This document shows positions 45,821 to 55,048 of a stretch of DNA of 64,000 nt, piece after piece. Positions within the stretch are counted from its first letter, which is position 1; every line of letters begins with the position of its first letter. Position numbers and translations under genes: made by a program. The notes below the pieces were generated by a model. It ran no database searches. It saw nothing but the letters and a program-made list of their open reading frames with translations, and was not told where the DNA came from. This DNA is from Flavobacterium poyangense (lineage in GTDB: Bacteria; Bacteroidota; Bacteroidia; Flavobacteriales; Flavobacteriaceae): the NCBI RefSeq assembly GCF_011751075.1, contig NZ_JAALLN010000003.1, forward strand, positions 1 through 64,000, read 5' to 3'.

Positions 45821-47212
45821 ATGGAAGTAACAAAAATTTGTTGCATTGGTGCAGGTTATGTTGGAGGTCCGACGATGGCAGTAATTGCTCAAAAATGTCC
45901 ACATATTCAAGTGACTGTTGTTGATTTGAACGAACAAAGAATTAAAGACTGGAATGATCCAAATACCGATAATATTCCGATTTACGAACCGGGACTTTCA
46001 GAAATTGTAGCAGAGGCAAGAGGGAGAAATCTTTTCTTTTCAACAGAAGTTGAAAAAGCAATTGATGAAGCTCAGGTGATTTTTATCTCAGTAAATACGC
46101 CAACCAAAACCTATGGAAAAGGAAAAGGCATGGCTGCTGATTTGAAATATATTGAATTATGCGCAAGACAAATTGCTAAAGTTGCAAAAGAAAATAAAAT
46201 TGTAGTTGAGAAATCGACTTTGCCGGTACGTACGGCAGAAGCAATAAAAAGTATTTTAGACAATACCGGAAATGGAGTTCAGTTTCAAATTTTATCAAAT
46301 CCTGAATTTTTAGCAGAAGGAACTGCCGTTACCGATTTATTGAATCCGGATCGAATTTTAATTGGCGGTGATACCACTCCTGAAGGAGAAGTAGCTATAA
46401 AAGCTTTGGTGGATGTATATGCGAACTGGGTGAGCAAAGATAAAATTCTGACTACAAATGTTTGGTCTTCAGAATTGTCTAAACTTACAGCAAATGCCTT
46501 TTTGGCGCAACGTATTTCGTCTATAAATGCGATGTCTGAATTGTGTGAGAAAACAGGCGCTGATGTAAACGAGGTAGCGAGAGCAATAGGAATGGACAGT
46601 AGAATTGGATCAAAATTCTTAAAAGCCTCTGTTGGTTTTGGTGGATCTTGCTTTCAAAAGGATATTTTAAATTTAGTTTATATTGCAAAAACATACGGAT
46701 TGAATGAAGTAGCCGATTATTGGGAGCAGGTTATTATTATGAACGACCATCAGAAGAGAAGATTTTCAAGCAAAATCGTTCAGACCTTATATAATACTGT
46801 TGCAGATAAGAAGATTACGTTTTTGGGTTGGGCATTCAAAAAAGATACCAACGATACCCGTGAGTCTGCGGCAATATATGTAGCCGATGATTTGATCAAT
46901 GAACAAGCAAAAATCTCTGTTTACGACCCTAAAGTTTCAAGAAATAAAATGCTGACGGATCTAAATTATTTAGAAACAAGATCAGTTAAAGAGAATAATA
47001 ATGCAGTTTTGACGTTTGATAATCCTTATGAAGCCTGCAAAGGAGCTCATGCGATTGCAATTCTTACCGAATGGGATGAATTTACAACATACGACTGGCA
47101 AAAAATCTATGATTCAATGCACAAGCCGGCATTTGTTTTTGACGGAAGAAATATATTGAATGCGCAACAGTTGGAGGCTATTGGATTTGTTTATAACGGA
47201 ATTGGTTCATAA
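45821..47212 (+). CDS. ugd: UDP-glucose 6-dehydrogenase, eukaryote-like form
   Basis: The 463-aa enzyme oxidises UDP-glucose twice to UDP-glucuronate. It has GAGYVGGP at the N-terminal Rossmann turn, [34 protein letters not shown], and the catalytic Cys277 in [10 protein letters not shown], then [16 protein letters not shown] in the C-terminal domain. The longer N-terminal segment ([16 protein letters not shown]) and overall length resemble the eukaryotic-type UGDH more than the short bacterial one. It supplies uronic acid for the polymer. The spacer to the NusG-like gene is 84 nt. Confidence 0.93.
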   Translation: MEVTKICCIGAGYVGGPTMAVIAQKCPHIQVTVVDLNEQRIKDWNDPNTDNIPIYEPGLSEIVAEARGRNLFFSTEVEKAIDEAQVIFISVNTPTKTYGKGKGMAADLKYIELCARQIAKVAKENKIVVEKSTLPVRTAEAIKSILDNTGNGVQFQILSNPEFLAEGTAVTDLLNPDRILIGGDTTPEGEVAIKALVDVYANWVSKDKILTTNVWSSELSKLTANAFLAQRISSINAMSELCEKTGADVNEVARAIGMDSRIGSKFLKASVGFGGSCFQKDILNLVYIAKTYGLNEVADYWEQVIIMNDHQKRRFSSKIVQTLYNTVADKKITFLGWAFKKDTNDTRESAAIYVADDLINEQAKISVYDPKVSRNKMLTDLNYLETRSVKENNNAVLTFDNPYEACKGAHAIAILTEWDEFTTYDWQKIYDSMHKPAFVFDGRNILNAQQLEAIGFVYNGIGS

Positions 47213-47296
47213 TCGATAATTAATTCTTGATTTAAAATTGGACAGGAAGCGAATAAAGCGGTAGAATTAAAAATTTTATTTCATTAGAGAAGTGAT

Positions 47297-47761
47297 ATGA
47301 ATTGGTACGTAGTTTATACAAAACCCAAATGGGAAAAGAAGGTTGCTGAAAAATTAAATCAATCAGGGATTGAATGCTATTGTCCGGTAGTTACTCAGAT
47401 TAAGCAATGGTCGGACAGAAAGAAAAAAATTGAAGTACCTCTTTTTAATTCCTATGTATTTGTTCAATTGCCAGATATAGATCGAAATACTGTTTTTCAG
47501 GTTGCCGGTGTAGTCCGCTATTTGTTTTGGTTAGGAAAACCGGCGATTGTTAAAGACGAGGAAATCGCTGTAATAAAAAAGGGTCTTTCGGATTCAAATG
47601 TAAGTGATATTTCGGTAGCGGCATTTCAGGTTGGTGATCGGATAAAACTGGAGTCCGGTGCTTTTAGTAGTCAGGATGCAATTGTTAGGGAAATTTCTAA
47701 TACACATTATATTTTAGTATTAGAATCTTTAGGATGTGTTTTGAAGATTAAGTATAAGTAG
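47297..47761 (+). CDS. NusG-paralogue transcription antiterminator (UpxY/RfaH-like)
   Basis: The 154-aa protein has an NGN domain (about 1-100) beginning NWYVVYTKPKWEKKVAEKL and containing PLFNSYVFVQL, followed by a KOW-type C-terminal domain (about 108-154, FQVGDRIKLESGAF). The general NusG is longer and lies in another operon, so this is a specialised paralogue. In Bacteroides, UpxY proteins at capsule loci keep RNA polymerase from stopping in the leader; E. coli RfaH does the same through ops. It is the last gene of Block A, and the leader of Block B just downstream has an ops-like hairpin, making that its probable target. Confidence 0.9.
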   Translation: MNWYVVYTKPKWEKKVAEKLNQSGIECYCPVVTQIKQWSDRKKKIEVPLFNSYVFVQLPDIDRNTVFQVAGVVRYLFWLGKPAIVKDEEIAVIKKGLSDSNVSDISVAAFQVGDRIKLESGAFSSQDAIVREISNTHYILVLESLGCVLKIKYK

Positions 47762-47802
47762 TGATCTTCATGTGTAAGATAAAAGACATAAGTTAATTAA
47801 TG

Positions 47803-47845
47803 GAGAGTGAAATTCATTTTTAGTGTTTTTCATTCTCTTTTTTTT
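47803..47845 (+). terminator. Terminator between the NusG-like gene and Block B
   Basis: GAGAGTGAAA (47803-47812) pairs with TTTCATTCTC (47828-47837), with one G-U pair and a 15-nt loop, followed by eight T. It should end Block A transcripts, unless overcome by antitermination. Confidence 0.8.
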
Positions 47846-47925
47846 GCAAATAAAATCGCACCGTTTTGATTTGTAAAGCTTTGTATTTATAGGTTTTTTT
47901 GTTTTTAAGTCTGTTAATAAACGTA

Positions 47926-47956
47926 TTGAATTAATTGACTTAATGTGTTATATTTG
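47926..47956 (+). promoter_or_regulatory. Promoter of exopolysaccharide Block B
   Basis: TTG (47926-47928) and TATATTTG (47949-47956) lie 20 nt apart, an exact Bacteroidota promoter. Transcription would begin about 47960 and leave a leader of roughly 90 nt before the TTG start at 48054. Confidence 0.8.
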
Positions 47957-47983
47957 CCAAAAATGATTTTTCCGGTTTCTGTG

Positions 47984-48036
47984 TCGATTTATGTGACAGG
48001 GAAAGGCGTAGCCGTGAGTTTTAAGGACTAAATCGA
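47984..48036 (+). promoter_or_regulatory. Structured leader with ops-like hairpin
   Basis: TCGATTTA (47984-47991) pairs with TAAATCGA (48029-48036), closing a 37-nt region. Inside it, 48005-48016 reads GGCGTAGCCGTG: a GGC/GCC mini-hairpin with a GTA loop, close to the E. coli ops element GGCGGTAGCGTG recognised by RfaH in paused RNA polymerase. It lies just downstream of the promoter and next to the gene for a NusG paralogue. The match is by eye, function is inference. Confidence 0.5.
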
Positions 48037-48053
48037 TTAAAAAAGAGAATAAT

Positions 48054-49337
48054 TTGAATGAGAATATAAAAATAGCTGTTATCGGTCTGGGCTATGTCGG
48101 ACTGCCTTTAGCGAGGCTGTTTGCGACAAAGTATGCCGTTATCGGTTTTGATATTAATACATCAAGAGTAGATTCTTTAAAGTCAGGATTTGATACTACA
48201 TTAGAAGTTGATGATGTGACCTTGCAAAAAGTACTGGTAGATAATCCTAATGCTGAAACAGGATTGTTTTGTACTACTTCTTTAAATGATATTGCAGACT
48301 GCAATTACTTTATCATAACAGTTCCAACACCAGTTGATAAAAATAACCGCCCCGATTTAACTCCATTGTATAAATCGAGTGAATCTGTTGGTAAAATACT
48401 GAAAAAAGGCGATGTTGTTATTTACGAATCAACTGTTTATCCGGGTGTAACAGAAGAACAATGTGTTCCCGTGTTAGAAAAGGTTTCGGGGTTGAAATTT
48501 AACGAAGACTTCTTTGCTGGATATTCACCTGAACGCATAAACCCGGGAGATAAAGAACATACAGTTGAAAAAATTCTAAAAGTGACTTCAGGATCAACTC
48601 CCGAAATTGGTTTACAGGTTGATGCGCTTTATAAATCGGTGATTACAGCTGGAACTCATTTAGCACCAAGTATAAAAGTTGCGGAAGCGGCAAAAGTTAT
48701 TGAAAATTCACAGCGTGACATTAATATTGCTTTTGTGAACGAACTGGCGAAAATATTCAATTTAATGAATATAGACACTCAGGAAGTATTAACTGCAGCA
48801 GCCACAAAATGGAACTTTTTACCTTTTAAACCAGGATTGGTTGGAGGTCATTGTATAGGAGTTGACCCTTATTATCTGGCACAACGTGCGCAGGAATTTG
48901 GTTATCATCCTGAAATAATTTTGGCAGGACGACGTTTAAATGACAGTATGGGAGAGTATATCGCCTCTCAGGTCGTTAAATTGATGATTAAAAAAGGAAT
49001 TTCTGTTAATGGTGCCAATCTGTTAATGCTTGGAATCACTTTTAAAGAAAATTGTCCCGACGTTCGAAATACAAAAATCGTAGATGTCATAAAAGCATTG
49101 AAGGAATACGGTATAGCGGTAACCATTTACGACCCGTTGGCAAGTATTGACGAGGTTAGTAAAGAATACAAACTCACCACAATAGATTCAATTCCAAAGG
49201 AGAAATTTGATGCTATTGTTTTAGGTGTAGCACACAAAGAATTTTTGAAACTGGATTTTTCCGAGTTGCAAAAATCAAATAGTTTAGTATATGATGTAAA
49301 AGGAGTTTTAGGTACTATAGCCGATAATAGGTTGTAG
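48054..49337 (+). CDS. UDP-N-acetylhexosamine 6-dehydrogenase (TviB/WbpO type)
   Basis: The 427-aa nucleotide-sugar dehydrogenase has GLGYVGLP at the NAD-binding turn, TVPTPVDKNNRPDL, YESTVYPG, SPERINPGD, and the catalytic Cys267 in GGHCIGVDPYYL, followed by GITFKENCPDVRNTK. The sequence around the Cys matches TviB, which oxidises UDP-GlcNAc to UDP-GlcNAcA for Vi antigen. It starts with TTG: no in-frame ATG or GTG exists between the preceding stop (48015) and the Rossmann strand. It is the first gene of Block B, about 90 nt after the promoter. Confidence 0.9.
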   Translation: MNENIKIAVIGLGYVGLPLARLFATKYAVIGFDINTSRVDSLKSGFDTTLEVDDVTLQKVLVDNPNAETGLFCTTSLNDIADCNYFIITVPTPVDKNNRPDLTPLYKSSESVGKILKKGDVVIYESTVYPGVTEEQCVPVLEKVSGLKFNEDFFAGYSPERINPGDKEHTVEKILKVTSGSTPEIGLQVDALYKSVITAGTHLAPSIKVAEAAKVIENSQRDINIAFVNELAKIFNLMNIDTQEVLTAAATKWNFLPFKPGLVGGHCIGVDPYYLAQRAQEFGYHPEIILAGRRLNDSMGEYIASQVVKLMIKKGISVNGANLLMLGITFKENCPDVRNTKIVDVIKALKEYGIAVTIYDPLASIDEVSKEYKLTTIDSIPKEKFDAIVLGVAHKEFLKLDFSELQKSNSLVYDVKGVLGTIADNRL

Positions 49338-49368
49338 TAGTTAAAGTTTCTTTTTTATTTAAAAGAAA

Positions 49369-50376
49369 ATGGAAATAAGCAGTTCAATCATACATGTAAT
49401 TTTGACTGGCGGAATTGGAAGCAGATTATGGCCTTTGTCACGAAAAAGCCAACCAAAACAATATTTGGAGATATTTGAAGGGAAGTCTTTATTTGAAATG
49501 ACGGTTGAAAGAAACAGTTATTTGGCTAGTAAGGTTATGGTAGTAGGTAATGTTGATAATCATCACTTAAGTACCAAGGTGATGGACAAAACCCAAACCG
49601 AATTTCTTAATATTGTAGAAGCTACTCCAAGGAATACGGCTGCAGCTATTGCTTTTGCAGCATTTGCATCTAATCCTGATGATATATTAATTGTGACTCC
49701 CTCTGATCATATCATTGATAAGATGGAAGAATATAATAAAGCCATAAATGAGGCCGTTTTAAAGGCAAAAGAAGGTTATATTGTAACATTTGGAATTATA
49801 CCAACTAAACCGGAAACGGGATATGGTTATATTGAATCTAACGGTGATAAAGTAATTTCATTTCGTGAAAAACCAAATGAAACGACAGCTAAAAACTTTA
49901 TCGCAAGAGGAAAATTTTTATGGAACAGTGGTATGTTTTGTTTTAAAGCAGGAATTCTTTTAGAAGAGTTAAAACAATTCCAGCCGGATGTGTACGAGAC
50001 AGCAAAGATAGTTTGGGAATCCAGTAAGGACGGAATACTCGATTTGAATTTATCTTTAGAAATTCCATCTATTAGTATCGATTATGCTGTGATGGAACGA
50101 AGTAAAAAAATTAAAGTAGTTCCTGCTTCATTTTCTTGGTCAGATTTGGGATCGTTTGAATCTGTTTATGATTATTTGGTATCTAAAGGTCATTCCACAG
50201 ATAATAATGGGAATATGGTTATTGGAAGTGATAAGTATACTGCTTTCTTAGGATTGAAAAATACTATTTTTGTTTGTACTGATACTGCAAATTTAATTTT
50301 GCAAAAAGAGAATTCCCAAGATGTAAAAGATTTATATGGGGAGTTAGAAAAAGTAAATTCACATTTGTTAAATTAA
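49369..50376 (+). CDS. manC: Mannose-1-phosphate guanylyltransferase
   Basis: The 335-aa enzyme transfers GMP to mannose-1-phosphate to give GDP-mannose. It has the nucleotidyltransferase signature ILTGGIGSRLWPLSRKSQPKQYL, VTPSDHII, FREKPNETTA and the active-site region LWNSGMFCFK, then DYAVMERS. It lacks the C-terminal phosphomannose-isomerase domain of the bifunctional form. It follows the dehydrogenase by 31 nt. No GDP-mannose dehydratase lies in the window, so GDP-mannose may be used directly or elsewhere. Confidence 0.92.
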   Translation: MEISSSIIHVILTGGIGSRLWPLSRKSQPKQYLEIFEGKSLFEMTVERNSYLASKVMVVGNVDNHHLSTKVMDKTQTEFLNIVEATPRNTAAAIAFAAFASNPDDILIVTPSDHIIDKMEEYNKAINEAVLKAKEGYIVTFGIIPTKPETGYGYIESNGDKVISFREKPNETTAKNFIARGKFLWNSGMFCFKAGILLEELKQFQPDVYETAKIVWESSKDGILDLNLSLEIPSISIDYAVMERSKKIKVVPASFSWSDLGSFESVYDYLVSKGHSTDNNGNMVIGSDKYTAFLGLKNTIFVCTDTANLILQKENSQDVKDLYGELEKVNSHLLN

Positions 50377-50388
50377 TTGAAAGCTAAG

Positions 50389-51435
50389 ATGAAAAAAATT
50401 CTTATAACCGGTGGTGCTGGTTTTATAGGGTCACATGTTGTAAGACGATTTGTAGTGAAGTATCCGAATTATCAGATTTATAATTTAGATGCTTTAACTT
50501 ATGCCGGAAATCTGGAGAATATAAAAGACATTGAAAATAACCACAACTATACTTTCGTAAAAGGAGATATCGTAGACGAAGTGTTTATAAATGAGCTTTT
50601 TTCAAAACATGAATTTGAAGGGGTTTTGCATTTAGCTGCTGAATCACATGTAGATCGTTCTATCGAAGATCCTTTGGCATTTGTGAAAACAAATGTAATT
50701 GGAACGATGAATTTGTTGAATGCAGCAAAAAATCAATGGAAAGGTAATTTTGAAGGAAAACGTTTCTATCATATCAGTACGGATGAAGTTTATGGTTCCC
50801 TTGGAGCTGAGGGGCTTTTTACGGAAACAACTCCTTATGATCCTAATTCGCCCTATTCTGCTTCTAAGGCAAGTTCTGACCACTTTGTCAGAGCCTATGG
50901 AGAAACATATGGACTACCTTATGTTTTAACAAACTGTTCAAATAATTATGGATCTTTCCATTTTCCTGAAAAACTAATTCCCCTTTTTATAAATAATATT
51001 ATTAATAATAAACCTTTACCGGTATATGGTGATGGTAACTATACAAGGGATTGGTTGTTTGTGGAAGATCATGCTATTGCAATTGATTTGGTTTTTCATG
51101 AAGGAAAAAACCATGAGACGTATAATATTGGTGGTTTTAATGAATGGAAGAATATAGATTTAGTGAAATTACTATGCCAGATTATGGATCAAAAGCTAGG
51201 AAGAGACGAAGGAACTTCACAGAAACTAATTACTTATGTAAAAGACAGACCAGGTCATGATTTACGTTATGCTATAGATGCTTCAAAAATTAACAAAGAA
51301 CTTGGTTGGAAGCCATCTGTGACTTTTGAAGAAGGTTTAGAGAAAACAATTAATTGGTATCTTAACAATGGAGAATGGTTGCAAAATGTAACTTCAGGTT
51401 CTTACAAAGATTATTATCAGAAACAATATTCCTAA
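50389..51435 (+). CDS. rmlB: dTDP-glucose 4,6-dehydratase
   Basis: RmlB (RfbB) forms dTDP-4-keto-6-deoxyglucose, the branch point to rhamnose and many amino sugars. The 348-aa SDR protein has ITGGAGFIGSHV, LAAESHVDRSI, STDEVYGSLG, the catalytic YSASK and YGSFHFPEKLIPL, all RmlB marks. A TTG at 50377 opens the frame, but the ATG at 50389 directly before KKILITGG is chosen. RmlA, RmlC and RmlD are not next to it, so they must be elsewhere or the product goes to another sugar. Confidence 0.94.
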   Translation: MKKILITGGAGFIGSHVVRRFVVKYPNYQIYNLDALTYAGNLENIKDIENNHNYTFVKGDIVDEVFINELFSKHEFEGVLHLAAESHVDRSIEDPLAFVKTNVIGTMNLLNAAKNQWKGNFEGKRFYHISTDEVYGSLGAEGLFTETTPYDPNSPYSASKASSDHFVRAYGETYGLPYVLTNCSNNYGSFHFPEKLIPLFINNIINNKPLPVYGDGNYTRDWLFVEDHAIAIDLVFHEGKNHETYNIGGFNEWKNIDLVKLLCQIMDQKLGRDEGTSQKLITYVKDRPGHDLRYAIDASKINKELGWKPSVTFEEGLEKTINWYLNNGEWLQNVTSGSYKDYYQKQYS

Positions 51436-51475
51436 AATTTATAGATAAGTTATTTAGGTTAAAATTATATTCATT

Positions 51476-53902
51476 ATGAAAAAACTAACATATATCCTTA
51501 CTCTTTTTTTTGTTCTTTTAATGTCTTTTAGTGCAAATGCCCAGGATATTTTTAAGTCTAGAGATTTAAGTACTATTAAAGTAGATTATTTGTCTGATGA
51601 TGATCTTGGTAAAATTAACGCGCAATTAAAAAGTAATAATATGACTATCGATCAGGCTGAATCGATGGTTCTGTCCAGAGGGATGAGTCAAGAAGAGTTT
51701 GATAAGTTAAAAATAAGATTAAAGACTTTTTCAAATACATCTGAAAATGCGGATAATAAATTCAATCAAAATAAGAACAATAAAGCGCAATTCGGAAGAA
51801 ATCAGGATGTTATTACAAATGTTAAAGCAAAGGATTCTGTAAATGCTCTAATTTTTGGTTCCGAGTTATTTGATAATCCAACTCTGAATTTTGAGCCGGA
51901 TTTAAAATTAGCAACTCCAATGAATTATATTTTGGGACCTGGAGATGAATTGCAGATTAGTATTTATGGTGTTCAGGAATTCAATGCCACTATACCAGTA
52001 AGTGTTGAAGGAAAAATTACTATACAATATGTAGGTCAAATCGCAGTTTCGGGAATATCAGTTGAAGCGGCAACGCAAAAAATAAAATCGGCAATTGCAA
52101 AAGTGTATAGTACTGTTCAATCAGGACAGTCAAAAGTTAGTGTTAGTTTAGATAAAATACGAACGATAAAGATAACGGTTGTTGGAGGGAAACAACCCGG
52201 AAATTATTCAATTTCATCCTTGGCAACTGTTTATAACGCATTACATTTAGCAGGGGGGCCTGGTAAAAACGGGAGTTATAGAAATATTGAATTGATTAGA
52301 AATAATAAAGTTTTTAGAAATATTGATATTTATAGATTTTTGGTAAAAGGTGACCAATCAGATAATGTAAGTTTGAAAGATAATGATGTTATAAGGATTC
52401 CTGCTTATAGTCAGCGGGTAACAGTTCAGGGAGAGGTAAAACGTCCAGGAATTTTTGAAATAAAAAAGGGAGAAACTTTTTCCGACTTATTGAATTTTGC
52501 GTCAGGATTTAATGAATATGCTTATACAGCCTCAGTTAATGTTGTACAGAAAACGGGGAAAGAATTTAAAGTTCATGATATAAATGAAAGTGAGTTTAGT
52601 AGTTACAATCCTAAATCAGGAGATGTTTTTAGAATAACTAAAATCTTAGCTCGATTTGAAAATCGTATCAAAATAGAAGGTGCTGTTTTTAGACCGGATT
52701 ATTATTCTTTTAACGAGGGAATGAGGATTTCGGATCTGATTACAAGAGCAGAAGGCCTAAAAGAGGATGCATACAGTAAAAGAGCAAGAATCATACGTCT
52801 AAAACCTGATTTGACTACGGAGATCGTTAATGTAGATATAAGTGCTGCTTTATCAGGTGATTTAAGAGCTGATATCGAGTTAAAAAGAGAAGATGTTTTA
52901 ACTGTTTATTCTATTTTAGATTTTAGAGAAGAATACAAAGTTACTATAGATGGAGAAGTAAAAAATCCCGGGGTATATGACTATTTTGAAAATCTGACTT
53001 TGAATGATTTAATTGTACAAGTAGGAGGGTTGACTGGCTCGGCATCTAAAAGAGTAGAAATTGCAAGAATGATAAAATCAGATGTAATAAACGATATGGA
53101 TAAGAAACGTATTGAATTAATGCAACTTGATATAACAGAAGATAGTAATGAGCAAGTCAAAAATTTTCTTTTAAAACCTTTTGATGTAATTAATATTAGA
53201 AGAGTAGCTGTTTACGAAAAGCCACAAATGATTACCGTAAGCGGTGCTGTGACATATCCTGGTAAGTACGTTTTGGCTAACAAAAAAGAAAAAGTGTATA
53301 ATCTAATTATGAGAGCTGGAGGATTAACTTCTATTGCTAATATAGAGGGCATGAAAATTAGAAGACCTATTAAGCAAGATGAATTAGCTAAAATTGAAAG
53401 TATAGATTTAAATTTATCTAAAAAAGATTCACTAAATGAAGATTTATCTCAAAAATTAAAAAATGAGGTGAAGTTTTCTACAATTCCTATTGACTGGGAA
53501 AAAATCGTAAAAAATGCAGACCATTATTCTAATGTAACTTTATTCCCAGATGATGAAATCATAGTTACAGACTATAATGAGGGAGTAAAAGTAACAGGTA
53601 ATGTGTTGCTGACTTCTGAGATTCCGTATAGAAGTGGGAAGAGTTTTAAATATTATATAAATGCAGTTGGAGGAGTAGATAGTAAAGGATGGAAAAAGAA
53701 GGCTTATATAATCTATCCTAATGGTAAAGCTGATGTTACAAAATCATTTTTATTCTTTAGAGCATATCCAAAGGTTATGCCTGATTCACAGATTATTGTG
53801 CCGGAAAAACCGGAAGTAAATAAAATGACTACTGGAGAATGGGTAAGTATTGGTAGTGTAATAACAAGTTTAGCTTTGTTGATTGTAACTGCATTTAAAT
53901 AA
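51476..53902 (+). CDS. Multi-SLBB polysaccharide export protein
   Basis: The 808-aa protein has a signal peptide (about 1-22, ending SANAQ), a polysaccharide export domain (about 145-240, with YILGPGDELQISIYG and VEGKITIQYVGQIAV) and then about five to six SLBB repeats, each opening like VQGEVKRPGIFEIKKGETFSDLL, KIEGAVFRPDYYSFNEGM, IDGEVKNPGVYDYFENLT and VSGAVTYPGKYVL. A hydrophobic C-terminal helix closes it. This is the large exporter form, different from the small lipoprotein in Block A. It is followed by a Wzz-like gene after 16 nt, probably its partner. Confidence 0.9.
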   Translation: MKKLTYILTLFFVLLMSFSANAQDIFKSRDLSTIKVDYLSDDDLGKINAQLKSNNMTIDQAESMVLSRGMSQEEFDKLKIRLKTFSNTSENADNKFNQNKNNKAQFGRNQDVITNVKAKDSVNALIFGSELFDNPTLNFEPDLKLATPMNYILGPGDELQISIYGVQEFNATIPVSVEGKITIQYVGQIAVSGISVEAATQKIKSAIAKVYSTVQSGQSKVSVSLDKIRTIKITVVGGKQPGNYSISSLATVYNALHLAGGPGKNGSYRNIELIRNNKVFRNIDIYRFLVKGDQSDNVSLKDNDVIRIPAYSQRVTVQGEVKRPGIFEIKKGETFSDLLNFASGFNEYAYTASVNVVQKTGKEFKVHDINESEFSSYNPKSGDVFRITKILARFENRIKIEGAVFRPDYYSFNEGMRISDLITRAEGLKEDAYSKRARIIRLKPDLTTEIVNVDISAALSGDLRADIELKREDVLTVYSILDFREEYKVTIDGEVKNPGVYDYFENLTLNDLIVQVGGLTGSASKRVEIARMIKSDVINDMDKKRIELMQLDITEDSNEQVKNFLLKPFDVINIRRVAVYEKPQMITVSGAVTYPGKYVLANKKEKVYNLIMRAGGLTSIANIEGMKIRRPIKQDELAKIESIDLNLSKKDSLNEDLSQKLKNEVKFSTIPIDWEKIVKNADHYSNVTLFPDDEIIVTDYNEGVKVTGNVLLTSEIPYRSGKSFKYYINAVGGVDSKGWKKKAYIIYPNGKADVTKSFLFFRAYPKVMPDSQIIVPEKPEVNKMTTGEWVSIGSVITSLALLIVTAFK

Positions 53903-53918
53903 GTAATAGAATTTTAGC

Positions 53919-54998
53919 ATGGATAATAAACCTGAAATTAATGATGAGATTTCATTGCAAGAAATATTGGAAAAAGCTAGAGGCTGGTATAATTATTTAT
54001 TGTCTAAATGGAGAATAATCGTATTGGCTGGGGTTATAGGGGCAGTTGGAGGATTGACCTATTCCTTTATTAAAAAGCCTGTATATACCGCCAGTTTATC
54101 ATTTGCTTTAGAAGATGAAAAATCCGGTGGAGGAGGTTTAGGAGGCGCATTGGGACTTGCCAGTTCTTTAGGAATAGATGTTGGTGGCGGTGGTGGAAGT
54201 ATTTTTACAGGAGCAAATTTAACTGAACTGTTGAAATCGAGGTCTATGGTAGAGCAAACATTGTTAACGCCAGTTTCTATTTCAAAGGGGAAGGTTATTT
54301 CCTTGGCGGAAATGTATATTCAAAATAATGGCTGGCGCAAAAAATGGGCAGATAATCCTAAACTAGCTTCCATAGAATTTCTGCCGGATAGTAAGCGTAA
54401 ATCTTTTACACGGGTTCATGATAGTATATTGGGATCGATTTATGAAAATTTATCTGGCAAAGGATTGGTAATTGCTCAGAAAGATAAAAAAATTGCAATT
54501 GTTACAATAGATATGTCATCTACAAATGAATTGTTTTCGAAATATTTTGCGGAAGGCCTAGCTAAAGAAGTTTCAGATTTTTATATCAGTACTAAGAGTA
54601 AGAAAGCGCGTATGAATATGGCTGTTTTAGAAAAACAAACAGATTCAATACGAGCAGAACTTAATGGAGCAATTACTGGAGTAGCAGTAGCACAGGATAA
54701 TACTTTTAATTTAAATCCTGCATTAAATGTTCGTCGTGCTCCTTCAGCAAGAAGACAGGTAGATGTGGAGGCAAATACAGCTATATTGACAGAACTTGTT
54801 AAACAAACTGAAATAGCTAAAGTAACCCTAAGAAAAGAAACACCCTTAATTCAAATTATCGACAAACCAATTTTGCCATTGAAAAAAGACAAATTGGGTA
54901 AGTTTAAAGGGATGTTAATCGGATCTTTTCTTTTTGGATTCATTTGTATTTTGATTCTTATGGGTAAGAAGTACATAAAAGAATCTCTTTCTTCATAG
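53919..54998 (+). CDS. Wzz-type chain-length determinant without kinase
   Basis: The 359-aa inner-membrane protein has two hydrophobic helices (about 32-50 and 332-352) around a periplasmic coiled-coil part, the Wzz arrangement, and no Walker motifs. A glycine-rich segment (about 69-97, rich in GGG and GLGGALGLASS) follows the first periplasmic strand; flavobacterial Wzz proteins often have such a stretch. It probably sets the polymer length together with the multi-SLBB exporter encoded upstream. Confidence 0.88.
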   Translation: MDNKPEINDEISLQEILEKARGWYNYLLSKWRIIVLAGVIGAVGGLTYSFIKKPVYTASLSFALEDEKSGGGGLGGALGLASSLGIDVGGGGGSIFTGANLTELLKSRSMVEQTLLTPVSISKGKVISLAEMYIQNNGWRKKWADNPKLASIEFLPDSKRKSFTRVHDSILGSIYENLSGKGLVIAQKDKKIAIVTIDMSSTNELFSKYFAEGLAKEVSDFYISTKSKKARMNMAVLEKQTDSIRAELNGAITGVAVAQDNTFNLNPALNVRRAPSARRQVDVEANTAILTELVKQTEIAKVTLRKETPLIQIIDKPILPLKKDKLGKFKGMLIGSFLFGFICILILMGKKYIKESLSS

Positions 54999-55048
54999 TT
55001 GATTGTTTAGCTATGTTTCCTTTAATTTAAAGCAAGAATATCATTAAC

